Shown here: positions 7,575-15,858 of the stretch, one piece after another
Numbering within the stretch: the first letter of the stretch is position 1
Layout: each line of letters opens with the position of its first letter
Source: JBGAJN01 sp044224905
GTDB taxonomy: Bacteria > Verrucomicrobiota > Verrucomicrobiia > Limisphaerales > JBGAJN01
Length of the DNA stretch: 64,000 bases
Assembly (NCBI GenBank): GCA_044224905.1
Contig: JBGAJN010000002.1
Coordinates: 1,798,001 to 1,862,000 of the forward strand
Direction: 5' to 3'
Position numbers and translations under genes: made by a program
Notes under the pieces: generated by a model
Told to the model about the DNA's origin: nothing
The model's database searches: none
The model's input: the letters and a program-made list of their open reading frames with translations, nothing else

Positions 7575-9665
7575 TTAGCGGGAATTTTTGGAAAGATATT
7601 CGGCCACCACGAGCAACTCGGGCTGCGGGAGGCGTTCGCCAGCATTGCTGACAACGATGTAAATGACGCGCCCCGTGCGGAACGCCTGATAGGTGATGCT
7701 GTCGGCAACGAAACTCATCTGTGAAGGCAAGCCGAGGACCAGTTCCTTCGATTGATTCGAGACGCGATTGAACATCTGCGTAATCAAGGCGCAGAACGTT
7801 TCGTTGCCGGCGATCGAGGTGTAATTTTCCGCGACCATCAACCCGTCTTGGGTGCAGATTAACGCGCCGTGAACGCCCTTGAGCTTCGAGGTGCGACGAA
7901 CGATTTCGATTGGCGTCCAGTTGGCCTTTTCTGCTTCACCGAACACTTCGTGGATCGCGTGCGGGATGCGACGGATGACGCTAGTGTCGCTAGCGATCGG
8001 AGTTGGTGCGGGCGTCGATTGAGGTGCGGCGACTTGCGCGATTGGCGCGGCAGCGACCGTCGGCAAGTTGTCCTGCTGGCGCTCGACGGCCTCCTCGATC
8101 TTCTTGACGAAGCCAGTTTTGAAACCAGTCGAGCCGGGGCCGAAGAGATTAGGAATGCTTTCGGGAACGCTGACTTTCTTGACGGGATTTTCCAGCGAGC
8201 GTTGCGAGAGGAACAACGGCGCAACGATGCGCAATGGCAGTTCCACGGGCGTAGCATCGTTTGGTGAATCATCGTCGGATTTGGCGACGCCAGTGAGCCA
8301 CGTGCGAATTTGGCGCCAGCTGAAAATCAGCTTGCCCGAACGGAGGCCGGGTTCGACTTCGTTGGCTGGGATTTCCAATTGAGCGCGCGAGAGATTTTGT
8401 TGGGCAACTTCATCAAGCACGGCGGCTGGCCATTTTTCCGTGAGCACGCTGACGGGCATGCGGAGGCAACCGCGGCGGAAGAACGTAGTTTCACGCGCTT
8501 CGATCGGGACCTGTTCTGGCTGAGCAGGAGCATCGAAAACGGGAACGAGCGGTGTCGATTCAATGACCGGAGCAGGCGCTGCAGCGATCGGGGCCGGTTC
8601 CGGAATCGAAATCGGCGCCGATTCCGTCGGAGCTGGTTCGTCCGTAAACGTGACTGGTTCAGTGATCGTGTTGTAAGAGATCGATGAGTGGTAGGCGACA
8701 GACGCGGAGTGCGCGGTTTCGGGTTCGGTCGCTTCTGCGGCAACTGGTTCTTGGACTTCTGGCTCGGCGGGAATTGCCGGTTGCGCAACCGCTTCCTCGG
8801 CAGGAATTGCCGCAGCAGGGGCTGCTGGAGCTGGCGCGGGAGCGTTTTTGCGACTGAAGAAAATGTTTTCGGGAATCTCTGGATCTTGAACTGCCTGGAC
8901 TCGTTGCCGAACTGGGCTCGGCGCCGGCGCTGGCGTCGGAATGATTGCGGGAGCGGGTTCCGGTGCGGGTGCGGTTTTCGGGGTCGTGATGCCGCGCGCG
9001 GCCGTATGCGTGTCCGAGTAGCTTGCGGAGCCGGAGGGATTGAACGGAGCAGAAATGTTTTCCGGAACCGCCACTTTTTTCTGGTCTGTGCGGCGTGGCA
9101 AATGGGCGGCACCCAAGCGCGGAATGACATCCTCAAGCGGAATCAAAACCGGCTGATTGTCCAGCTTGTCGAACTTGACGAAAGTTCCCGCAGGCGCGGC
9201 ACGGCGAATGTCGCCAAAAGGCAAGCGCACGGCGCCTTTCGGCAATTGCTGCAGAATCTTTTCGCGCGAAAGAGCGACGTCCAGATCCGTGTCAGGCGCG
9301 CAATTAATGACGCCGCTGAATTCTTCCGGCAGGCGCGCGATGATGTTACGCAACGGCAGCGCGATCGTGTCGCCGTTGCTCGGTGCAGGCGGATGGGCAG
9401 CGGGGCCGTTTGTGCGGAGTGCGGGATTGGTCAGCGCGATCGCCGGCGCCACGCCGACGGGCGGGGCGGTCGGCTGAACGTGTGCCTGACTTCTGGACAC
9501 GGCTATTGGACGTGTCGTCTGACGAGACACCGGAGCTGGGGTGGGTTCTTCCGCAACGGCGACGTTGGAATCGCGATCGGTGCGCCAATTTAAGAAATTT
9601 CTCAGGAGTTCGAACATTTTCTTGGCTGGGATCAGCAAATCGTGTTCCACGTTTGCGAAACTCAT
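7575..9665 (-). CDS. Large Pro/Ala-rich protein with duplicated module and C-terminal roadblock domain
   Basis: 696 residues. Residues 575-696 form a roadblock/LC7 domain (GVHGALICTQDGLMVAENY, then SMSFVADS-type strands and a final helix), the likely contact with the MglA-like GTPase encoded next. The rest is low-complexity Pro/Ala/Glu linkers (about 40-98, 225-385, 535-560) separating two roughly 110-residue modules at 100-209 and 400-510 that align with each other: both end in a [IL]PL..V.P.L block followed by KKV.VPE.I...F. A third VPE-like stub (EIPENIFF) is at 263-270. I do not recognise this module. The start is ATG at 9665; an alternative in-frame ATG lies 16 codons in (MFELLRNFL). No signal peptide or membrane segment. 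Confidence 0.85.
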   Translation of the reverse strand: MSFANVEHDLLIPAKKMFELLRNFLNWRTDRDSNVAVAEEPTPAPVSRQTTRPIAVSRSQAHVQPTAPPVGVAPAIALTNPALRTNGPAAHPPAPSNGDTIALPLRNIIARLPEEFSGVINCAPDTDLDVALSREKILQQLPKGAVRLPFGDIRRAAPAGTFVKFDKLDNQPVLIPLEDVIPRLGAAHLPRRTDQKKVAVPENISAPFNPSGSASYSDTHTAARGITTPKTAPAPEPAPAIIPTPAPAPSPVRQRVQAVQDPEIPENIFFSRKNAPAPAPAAPAAAIPAEEAVAQPAIPAEPEVQEPVAAEATEPETAHSASVAYHSSISYNTITEPVTFTDEPAPTESAPISIPEPAPIAAAPAPVIESTPLVPVFDAPAQPEQVPIEARETTFFRRGCLRMPVSVLTEKWPAAVLDEVAQQNLSRAQLEIPANEVEPGLRSGKLIFSWRQIRTWLTGVAKSDDDSPNDATPVELPLRIVAPLFLSQRSLENPVKKVSVPESIPNLFGPGSTGFKTGFVKKIEEAVERQQDNLPTVAAAPIAQVAAPQSTPAPTPIASDTSVIRRIPHAIHEVFGEAEKANWTPIEIVRRTSKLKGVHGALICTQDGLMVAENYTSIAGNETFCALITQMFNRVSNQSKELVLGLPSQMSFVADSITYQAFRTGRVIYIVVSNAGERLPQPELLVVAEYLSKNSR

Positions 9666-9711
9666 TTTTTACGCTGACTCGGCATATTTATGGCTGAGCA
9701 ATTTTCTGCCG

Positions 9712-10800
9712 ATGGCAAAAGAGAACATCATGGGCTCAACGCAAAAAATTTTACTGATCGACGACGACCAGAAGTTTCTGGATACGTTTGCTGAACTATT
9801 GTCGAAGGTGGCTGGCAGTCCGGAAGTGCGTTGTACCAGCTCCGGTCAGCGTGCGCTGTCGCTGCTTGAAGCGGAGGTCTACAATCTCGCGATCTGCGAT
9901 TTAAAGATGGACCGGATGGATGGCCTGCAAGTTGTGGCAGTGCTTCGTCGTCGATATCCGCAACTGCGCACGGTGGTGATGACCGGCTTGGCCGACGAAC
10001 AACTTCGTGCCCGCGCGTACGCTTTGGGAGTCGATTTGTTCCTGCAGAAGCCCGGCACGCCGGAAGAGAGCAAGCTTTTCATCGAATGTCTCGAGTCGCT
10101 GCTCGGGCGCGAGAACAATGGAGGCTTCCGTGGCATGCAGAGCAAAACTCTCGTGGACATTATTCAGCTGGAGTGTCTGTCTCAAAGCAGTTCAGTCCTC
10201 CGCATCATCGAAGGTGGCAACGAAGGAAAAATTTGGTTCACCGACGGCGAATTGATCGACGCGGTAACGGGCGATCTCACCGGCGAGGCCGCGCTTCGTC
10301 GAATCATGTCGTGGAAGAACGGTAATTTCGAAGTTCTCCAACCCGACCCAAAACGCCCGCGAGCGATTTACAATAACTACCAAACGCTGCTGCTCGAGAA
10401 CGCGCAGATGATCGATGAGAGCGCATCGCCATCTACCGAAACGACCGTGGAGGGAAAAGCGGCGAATGGCAAACCCGGGCTCGCCTTGCTCGAGTTGACC
10501 AAGTTCCGCGGTGTCGAATTCATCGTCGCGTGCGATGGCCCCGACCAATATCAGTCGTGGGGCGTGGAGAATGCTCAGGAGTTTTCGGCATGGACGCGCA
10601 AGACGATGGATCGATTCCATAAGCTTGGCGAAACCCTGCACCTCGGCCAGTTGCGCCAGGTCGAAGGCGCCACTACGCAGCGTCACATCGCGATCGTCTG
10701 TCGCGGGGCGAAAGAAATTTGTGTCGGACTTCAGCGTTCGCTGTCGACGGATCAAGTTCGGCAAACCATGAAAAATATTTTGGCAAAATGGGCTTTCTAA
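9712..10800 (+). CDS. Response regulator: receiver + PATAN (DUF4388) + roadblock-like C-terminus
   Basis: 362-residue cytoplasmic regulator without a DNA-binding domain. Residues about 10-130 are a receiver domain: acidic pocket LIDDDQKF, phospho-acceptor Asp in AICDLKMDRMDG, conserved Thr in VVMTG and Lys in FLQKPG. Residues about 140-225 match the PATAN/DUF4388 domain (SKTLVDIIQLECLSQSS, GKIWFTDGELIDAVTG). The last 110 residues have a roadblock-like strand-helix pattern (GLALLELTKFRGVEFIVACD). It is divergent from the roadblock-mglA operon, with the two starts only 46 bp apart, so a shared control region is likely. ATG 9712 is chosen; ATG 9730 is nearly as good. No histidine kinase is encoded nearby. 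Confidence 0.85.
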   Translation: MAKENIMGSTQKILLIDDDQKFLDTFAELLSKVAGSPEVRCTSSGQRALSLLEAEVYNLAICDLKMDRMDGLQVVAVLRRRYPQLRTVVMTGLADEQLRARAYALGVDLFLQKPGTPEESKLFIECLESLLGRENNGGFRGMQSKTLVDIIQLECLSQSSSVLRIIEGGNEGKIWFTDGELIDAVTGDLTGEAALRRIMSWKNGNFEVLQPDPKRPRAIYNNYQTLLLENAQMIDESASPSTETTVEGKAANGKPGLALLELTKFRGVEFIVACDGPDQYQSWGVENAQEFSAWTRKTMDRFHKLGETLHLGQLRQVEGATTQRHIAIVCRGAKEICVGLQRSLSTDQVRQTMKNILAKWAF

Positions 10801-11087
10801 ATCGTTTGTTCAAATCGAAGAACACCCCGCCGCTGCAATTGCCGGCGGGCAGTTTCACCGTCAATCCGAATGGCGAGATCACCACTTCGACCCTTCCCGG
10901 TTCATTTCCGAAGGATTGCGCCCGCGAGATCGCCGGCGCGGTGCTCACCACTTTCAAGGAATCGCGAGAAGCGCGCGTGGCGCTCTCCGAGTTTAATCTG
11001 AGCTATCCGGGCTTCAAAATATCTGCCCGTGCATTGGGAGGCGGAGCGATGGTGTTTCTGTTGCCGCGCGCGTTGGGCCAAAAGTAA
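10788..11087 (+). CDS. Small protein, possible minimal roadblock-like fold
   Basis: 99 residues, no recognised family. The ATG overlaps the last four codons of the response regulator, implying translational coupling. After a short basic start (MGFLNRLFKSKN) the pattern strand (GSFTVNPNGEITTSTLP), amphipathic helix (REIAGAVLTTFKESREA), strand (FNLSYPGFKISARAL) and strand (GAMVFLLP) resembles a minimal roadblock/longin fold. That reading is inference only. Its position inside the roadblock/GTPase island supports a part in the same pathway. Confidence 0.6.
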   Translation: MGFLNRLFKSKNTPPLQLPAGSFTVNPNGEITTSTLPGSFPKDCAREIAGAVLTTFKESREARVALSEFNLSYPGFKISARALGGGAMVFLLPRALGQK

Positions 11088-11106
11088 ACCGTTAATCGAA
11101 TTGTCT

Positions 11107-11502
11107 ATGGAAAAGAAAAAATTGGAAAAGGTCGTCCTCCAACTGGAGAGCTACGTCGAGTGCTGGAAGCAGATGAGTCACTATCTCAACCAGGCGCGCG
11201 CGAAGAAATTTGACCAAGACGACGAGAATCAATTTCTCGAATTCAAATGCGTCGTCACTCAGGAACTCGAAGCGATCCTCACGCGCATCGAATGCACAAT
11301 GCCGACAAAAGAGGAGATCCACAATCTGATGATCAACTGCCCGTCGATCCGCTATCTGAGCGAGTTGAACGAAACCTCGTTGCGCGGGATCGAGAACCAG
11401 TGGCACAAGATTTACATCGCGTGGCACTCCAATCTCGGCCAATTGAAGGCGGCCCAACACCGTGAGTCGGAAACGTCCCGGTGGTCTTTCTTCCGGAACT
11501 AA
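11107..11502 (+). CDS. Uncharacterised helical protein of the roadblock/GTPase island
   Basis: 131 residues, predicted almost entirely helical with heptad-like stretches (KKLEKVVLQLESYVECWKQM and TQELEAILTRIECT); no signal peptide, membrane segment or recognised domain. ATG at 11107 is used because the upstream part of the open frame overlaps the preceding gene without homology. It lies 19 bp after the small roadblock-like gene and just before a strong intrinsic terminator, so it is probably the last gene of a three-gene transcript headed by the response regulator. Confidence 0.6.
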   Translation: MEKKKLEKVVLQLESYVECWKQMSHYLNQARAKKFDQDDENQFLEFKCVVTQELEAILTRIECTMPTKEEIHNLMINCPSIRYLSELNETSLRGIENQWHKIYIAWHSNLGQLKAAQHRESETSRWSFFRN

Positions 11503-11523
11503 AACGCTTCTCTTTCAATTCAT

Positions 11524-11556
11524 AGCGCGGGCTTTAACAGTCCGCGCTTTTTCTTT
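11524..11556 (+). terminator. Intrinsic terminator after the response-regulator operon
   Basis: Stem AGCGCGG (11524-11530) with CCGCGCT (11542-11548), extendable by a G-U pair, followed by TTTTTCTTTT. It closes the response-regulator transcript and separates it from the secreted phosphoesterase gene. Confidence 0.75.
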
Positions 11557-11635
11557 TCCGGTGTTCCCGGGGAAGAACCGCTTGATTGCAGGCGTGGTTT
11601 CGCGGTTAATGCCGCGTCTCCCTCGACATACTCAT

Positions 11636-14149
11636 ATGCGCTCACCAACGAAGTTCTTCCTCCTCGCCCTTGCGTCCGTTACGTTTTCGGCTTCCGCGGC
11701 CACCAAGTTGGACTTGCCTGTTCGCAAGCCGGGTGAAGACGTCAACTCCTCGTCGGTGCGGACGCGCCAGAGTCTCGCGCCCAACACGAACCTTTTGTTC
11801 AACGGTTGGGGCGTCACGCCGGCCGGCCAGCACGTGTCGTGCGGCGATCTGGCATTGAAGATCGTAATTGCACCGGACAAGAAGGCGGCGATCGCGGTCT
11901 GCGCAGGATACAATCAACAAGGCATCAACATTGTGAGTTTCGATGCCAAGCGCGAGTCGCAGTTCATCACGCTCAAACAGGCGTTCAACGGTCTGGCGTT
12001 CAGTCGCGACGGTAAAAAATTCTACGTCAGCGGCGGTGATTCGGGAGTGATTTACGTTTTCAATTATGCCAGCGGCAAGGCCACGCTCGACAAGGAAGTG
12101 AAACCGGATGCCGCCGCGTCGCACGTTTTCTTGGCCGGCATTGCGATGCATCCGTCCTCGGGCGCACTCTATGTTTGCAACGAAGCCGGGCACGAAGTGT
12201 GGTTGCTCAATCCTGATACACTCAAGCGTGAGCAGAGTATCGCCGTGGGGCAACATCCGCACTCGTGTGCTGTCGGCGCGGACGAAAAGCACCTCTACGT
12301 GAGCAATTGGGGCAGTCGCAGCGTGAGCATCATCGACATGAAAAAGGGCGTCCGCCTGCGCGATCTAACCGTGGGCGTTCGCCCAAACGATATGGCGTTG
12401 GCGCCGGACGGTCGGCTCTTCGTTGCATGCTCCGGTGATAATACGGTTCATGTGATCGGAACGGCGAAGATCGAGAAGGCCGGTCCCGATGCCAGTCCTG
12501 CGAGACCTTTGTGGGCCGGCACGCGCGAAATCATCTCCACGTCGCTTTACCCGCAGTCGCCTGAGGGAAGCACTCCGTGCAGTGTCGCGGTTTCGCCGGA
12601 TGGCAAAACGCTCTTTATCGCCAATGCGGACAATAACTCCGTCATGGTTGTCGACATTTCCGGCAACTTGATGGAAGAGGCGAAAGATCATGGCGAAAAG
12701 ATCGCGCTCGTTAACGGCTTTATCCCGACCGGTTGGTATCCGAGCGCCGTCGCGGCTACGCCGGACGGGCAATTTCTCCTCGTCGCGAACGGAAAGGGAC
12801 TGACGTCGCGCGCGAACGCCCCTTCAAAAAGCAAGGCGCCGCGCAAATTGCACACGGGCATTTCCTTTGACCACCCAGGGCAAACTTTCGAAGGCTCGCT
12901 CTCGTTCATCGCGAAGCCCGACGCGAAGCAGATGGCCGCCTACACTGAACAAGTGCGGAAGAATTCTCAGTATCGGCCTGAGCACTTCGTGAAGGCGCCG
13001 CTCACCAGTGATACGGTGATTCCCGCCAAGGTGGGCGATCCGTGCCCAATTAAGTATGTGCTCTACATCATCAAAGAGAACCGCACCTACGATCAGGTGA
13101 TGAGCGACGCGACGGACTCCAAGGGCCGTCCGATTGGCAACGGCGACACGAACCTCCTGATGTATGGCGAAAAGGTCACGCCCAACCAACACCAGATCGC
13201 CCGCGAGTACGTGCTGTTCGACAATTTTTATTGCAACAGCGAGGTCAGCGTGGACGGTCACAGTTGGACCGATGCTGCGATCGCCACGGATTTCAATCAG
13301 CGCTCGTGGATCATGTCCTATTCCAAGCACGGCAAGTTGCCGGGCAACGAGGAAATGGAGAATCCGGCCAACGGCTATCTTTGGGACCTCTGCCGTCGCC
13401 ACGGCGTCAGCTACAAGAATTACGGCGAGGGTTCCCAGCGCGTGCCGTCCGTCAATCGTGGCAAGTGGCCGAAGGATTTTGAAGTGCGCGACATGGATCG
13501 AGTCAGCATCTGGATCGATGATTTGAAGCGCGCGGAGAAAGCGGGAGAACTCCCGCGTTTCACAATCATGTCGCTCGGCGAAAATCACACGAAGGGCACG
13601 AGCGCCGGTGCGAACACGCCCGAAGCCTGCGTCGGCAGCAATGACCTTGGACTCGGTCGCATCGTTGAAGCCGCGAGTCGCAGCAAGTTTTGGAAAGAGA
13701 TGGCGATCTTCGTAGTCGAGGATGACGCGCAGAATGGCCCCGATCACGTGGACGCGCATCGCACGACGGCGTTCGTCATAAGTCCGTATGTGAAACGCGG
13801 CGTGGTCGACAGCACGCTCTACACGATGGCGAGCATGATTCGCACGATGGAATTGATCCTTGGTCTACCGCCGCTGACGCAATATGACGCGGGTGCCACG
13901 CCGATGTTCAACGCGTTCCAAAAACGCGCCACGATGACGGAATACACGGCTTTAATGCCGAAGATTGATCTGATGGCGAAGAATACGAAGGCATCTCCGT
14001 TTGCCAGAGAATCGGGTCGGATGAATTTCCGCGCCTTCGATCTCGCGCCGGAAGATGAGTTGAACCGCATTCTCTGGGCCGTCGCGCGTCCGGGTGAACC
14101 GTATCCCACGCCGATCCATCGCGCGATCTTCACTACGCCGGTGGAGTGA
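11636..14149 (+). CDS. Secreted beta-propeller / phosphoesterase fusion protein
   Basis: 837 residues. ATG 11636 is chosen because it starts a clean Sec signal peptide (MRSPTKFFLLALASVTFSAS ending AA); the upstream in-frame ATG at 11609 would bury it. Residues about 60-350 hold YncE/YVTN-like propeller repeats (GLAFSRDGKKFYVSGGDSG, HPHSCAVGADEKHLYVSNWG, SVAVSPDGKTLFIANADN). From about residue 465 a phosphoesterase-family domain follows (YVLYIIKENRTYDQVM, NFYCNSEVSVDGHSWTDAA, FVVEDDAQNGPDHVDAHRTT), as in phospholipase C/acid phosphatase relatives of the alkaline phosphatase superfamily. Likely periplasmic or surface phosphate-ester hydrolase; substrate unknown. This propeller-phosphatase architecture is known in several phyla. 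Confidence 0.88.
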   Translation: MRSPTKFFLLALASVTFSASAATKLDLPVRKPGEDVNSSSVRTRQSLAPNTNLLFNGWGVTPAGQHVSCGDLALKIVIAPDKKAAIAVCAGYNQQGINIVSFDAKRESQFITLKQAFNGLAFSRDGKKFYVSGGDSGVIYVFNYASGKATLDKEVKPDAAASHVFLAGIAMHPSSGALYVCNEAGHEVWLLNPDTLKREQSIAVGQHPHSCAVGADEKHLYVSNWGSRSVSIIDMKKGVRLRDLTVGVRPNDMALAPDGRLFVACSGDNTVHVIGTAKIEKAGPDASPARPLWAGTREIISTSLYPQSPEGSTPCSVAVSPDGKTLFIANADNNSVMVVDISGNLMEEAKDHGEKIALVNGFIPTGWYPSAVAATPDGQFLLVANGKGLTSRANAPSKSKAPRKLHTGISFDHPGQTFEGSLSFIAKPDAKQMAAYTEQVRKNSQYRPEHFVKAPLTSDTVIPAKVGDPCPIKYVLYIIKENRTYDQVMSDATDSKGRPIGNGDTNLLMYGEKVTPNQHQIAREYVLFDNFYCNSEVSVDGHSWTDAAIATDFNQRSWIMSYSKHGKLPGNEEMENPANGYLWDLCRRHGVSYKNYGEGSQRVPSVNRGKWPKDFEVRDMDRVSIWIDDLKRAEKAGELPRFTIMSLGENHTKGTSAGANTPEACVGSNDLGLGRIVEAASRSKFWKEMAIFVVEDDAQNGPDHVDAHRTTAFVISPYVKRGVVDSTLYTMASMIRTMELILGLPPLTQYDAGATPMFNAFQKRATMTEYTALMPKIDLMAKNTKASPFARESGRMNFRAFDLAPEDELNRILWAVARPGEPYPTPIHRAIFTTPVE

Positions 14150-14162
14150 GCGGACCAAACGA

Positions 14163-14657
14163 CTACAGCATTCGCTGCATCCAGATCACGTCGAGCCAGC
14201 GACCGAACTTGAACCCCACCTCCCGCAGGTGCGCGGCTTGCGCGAAGCCGTGCTTCGTGTGCAGCGCGATGCTCGCTTTCTGCTCCGCGTCGATACCGCC
14301 GATGATGCAGTGATGATCAAGTTTTCGCGCGCGCTCGATCAAGTCCGCGAGGAGCTGGCTTCCGATCCCTTTTCCGAGCTGATCGTGGCGGAGGTAAACT
14401 GAGTCTTCCACGGTGTTCCCGTAGGCCGCTCGCGGATGGAACTTGCTCAACGATCCCCAGCCGATGATTTCGCCGTTCGCCGTCGCCACTGTCACCGGAT
14501 GCTTGGGTCCGTGCGCGGCGAACCACTCTTCGCGTTCCTTCGCGGTCGATGGCTCGGTTTGATACGTGCAGGTGGAGTTCAGCACGTAGTGATTATAGAT
14601 AGCGTTGATCGCGGGAAGGTCGGCAGCGGTTGCATCGCGGATGAGGACATTGGCCAT
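14163..14657 (-). CDS. GNAT acetyltransferase, phosphinothricin/methionine sulfoximine N-acetyltransferase-like
   Basis: 164 residues from the preferred ATG at 14657, where family similarity begins (VLIRDATAADLPAINAIYNH); the open frame has an earlier start 14 codons upstream. The acetyl-CoA site RHDQLGKGIGSQLLADLIERA and the LHTKHGFAQAAHLREVGFK segment are typical of the Pat/MnaT branch of GNAT enzymes, which acetylate phosphinothricin, methionine sulfone or similar amino acid analogues. Its physiological substrate is unknown; resistance is only one possibility. It converges on the phosphoesterase gene with a 13-bp gap. Confidence 0.88.
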   Translation of the reverse strand: MANVLIRDATAADLPAINAIYNHYVLNSTCTYQTEPSTAKEREEWFAAHGPKHPVTVATANGEIIGWGSLSKFHPRAAYGNTVEDSVYLRHDQLGKGIGSQLLADLIERARKLDHHCIIGGIDAEQKASIALHTKHGFAQAAHLREVGFKFGRWLDVIWMQRML

Positions 14658-14754
14658 GTCGCCGATCAAAACCGGAAGCGCGCCGGTCTCAAAGCGCAAA
14701 AATTCCCGTTTCCACCGGCGCGTTGAGTCTGTTACTCTGTCAGACCTGAAAATT

Positions 14755-15825
14755 ATGCAGCCGACTCAAAACCTGCACGTCCGCGAAGTTGTGCGACTGG
14801 CGCCGCCGAATGTCATCAAGGCCGAATTGCCGATGACCGAGGCTGCCAATCGGACGGTCGTTGAAGGCCGCGCCACCGTGCAACGCATCCTGCGCAAGGA
14901 AGACCCGCGCCTGCTTCTCGTCGTTGGCCCGTGCTCGATCCACGATCCGAAGAGCGCCTGGGATTACGCGCAACGTCTCGCGAAGCTGCGCGATGAAATT
15001 GGCGATCAGATTTACGTTGTCATGCGGGTCTATTTTGAGAAGCCGCGCACGACGATTGGCTGGAAAGGGCTCGTCAACGACCCGCACATGGACGGCAGTT
15101 ACGATATCGAGCACGGCTTGAAGAAAGCGCGCAAGCTGCTCCTGCAGATCAACGATCTCGGCGTGCCCGCCGCCACGGAATTTCTCGACCCCATCGTACC
15201 GCAATACATCGCCGAGCTCGTGAGCTGGGCGGCGATCGGGGCCCGCACAACGGAATCGCAAACGCACCGCGAAATGGCGAGCGGTCTTTCGATGCCGGTC
15301 GGTTTCAAGAACGGCACGGACGGCAGTTTGCAAACCGCCGTGGACGCGATGCTTTCCGCGCGTACGCCACACAGTTTTCTCGGCATCGATCAAGACGGCG
15401 TCACCAGCATCATTCGCACGACGGGCAATCCTTACGGTCACGTTGTCTTGCGCGGTGGGCGCGTGCGTACGAACTACGATCCCGAAAGCATCGCGGAAGC
15501 TGCGGCGGCCCTGCGCAAAGCCGGTTTGCCGGCCGAACTGATGGTCGATTGCTCCCACGCGAATTCGTCGAAGCAATTTGCGAAACAGGAAGAGGTCTGG
15601 CGCAGCCTCATCGAGCAACGTTGCGCGGGAAGCCCCGCTCTGATCGGCGCGATGATCGAGAGTTTCATTTCGGAAGGGAACCAGCCGGTGCCGAAGAATC
15701 AGGCCGATTTGAAGTATGGCGTGTCCGTCACCGACGCGTGCGTCAGCTGGGAAACCACGGAACGTATTCTCCGCGAAGCGCACGAAAAGCTGAGTCACGC
15801 CAACGCGGCGGTTGCGGCGAAATAA
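14755..15825 (+). CDS. aroG: 3-deoxy-7-phosphoheptulonate (DAHP) synthase, class I
   Basis: Condenses phosphoenolpyruvate and erythrose 4-phosphate, the first step of the shikimate pathway. The 356-residue length and the blocks VVGPCSIHDPKSAWDYA, GARTTESQTHREMASGLSMP and DCSHANSSKQ are those of the AroF/AroG/AroH type; metal ligands Cys and His are in GPCSIH and the C-terminal DCSHAN region. Which aromatic amino acid inhibits it cannot be read here, so the symbol is by type only. ATG at 14755. The gene is divergent from the GNAT gene and is followed by a PfkB kinase 33 bp later. Confidence 0.95.
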   Translation: MQPTQNLHVREVVRLAPPNVIKAELPMTEAANRTVVEGRATVQRILRKEDPRLLLVVGPCSIHDPKSAWDYAQRLAKLRDEIGDQIYVVMRVYFEKPRTTIGWKGLVNDPHMDGSYDIEHGLKKARKLLLQINDLGVPAATEFLDPIVPQYIAELVSWAAIGARTTESQTHREMASGLSMPVGFKNGTDGSLQTAVDAMLSARTPHSFLGIDQDGVTSIIRTTGNPYGHVVLRGGRVRTNYDPESIAEAAAALRKAGLPAELMVDCSHANSSKQFAKQEEVWRSLIEQRCAGSPALIGAMIESFISEGNQPVPKNQADLKYGVSVTDACVSWETTERILREAHEKLSHANAAVAAK

Positions 15826-15858
15826 TCGCGCCCATCGCCTGCGTTCGTTTCGCGCCGC

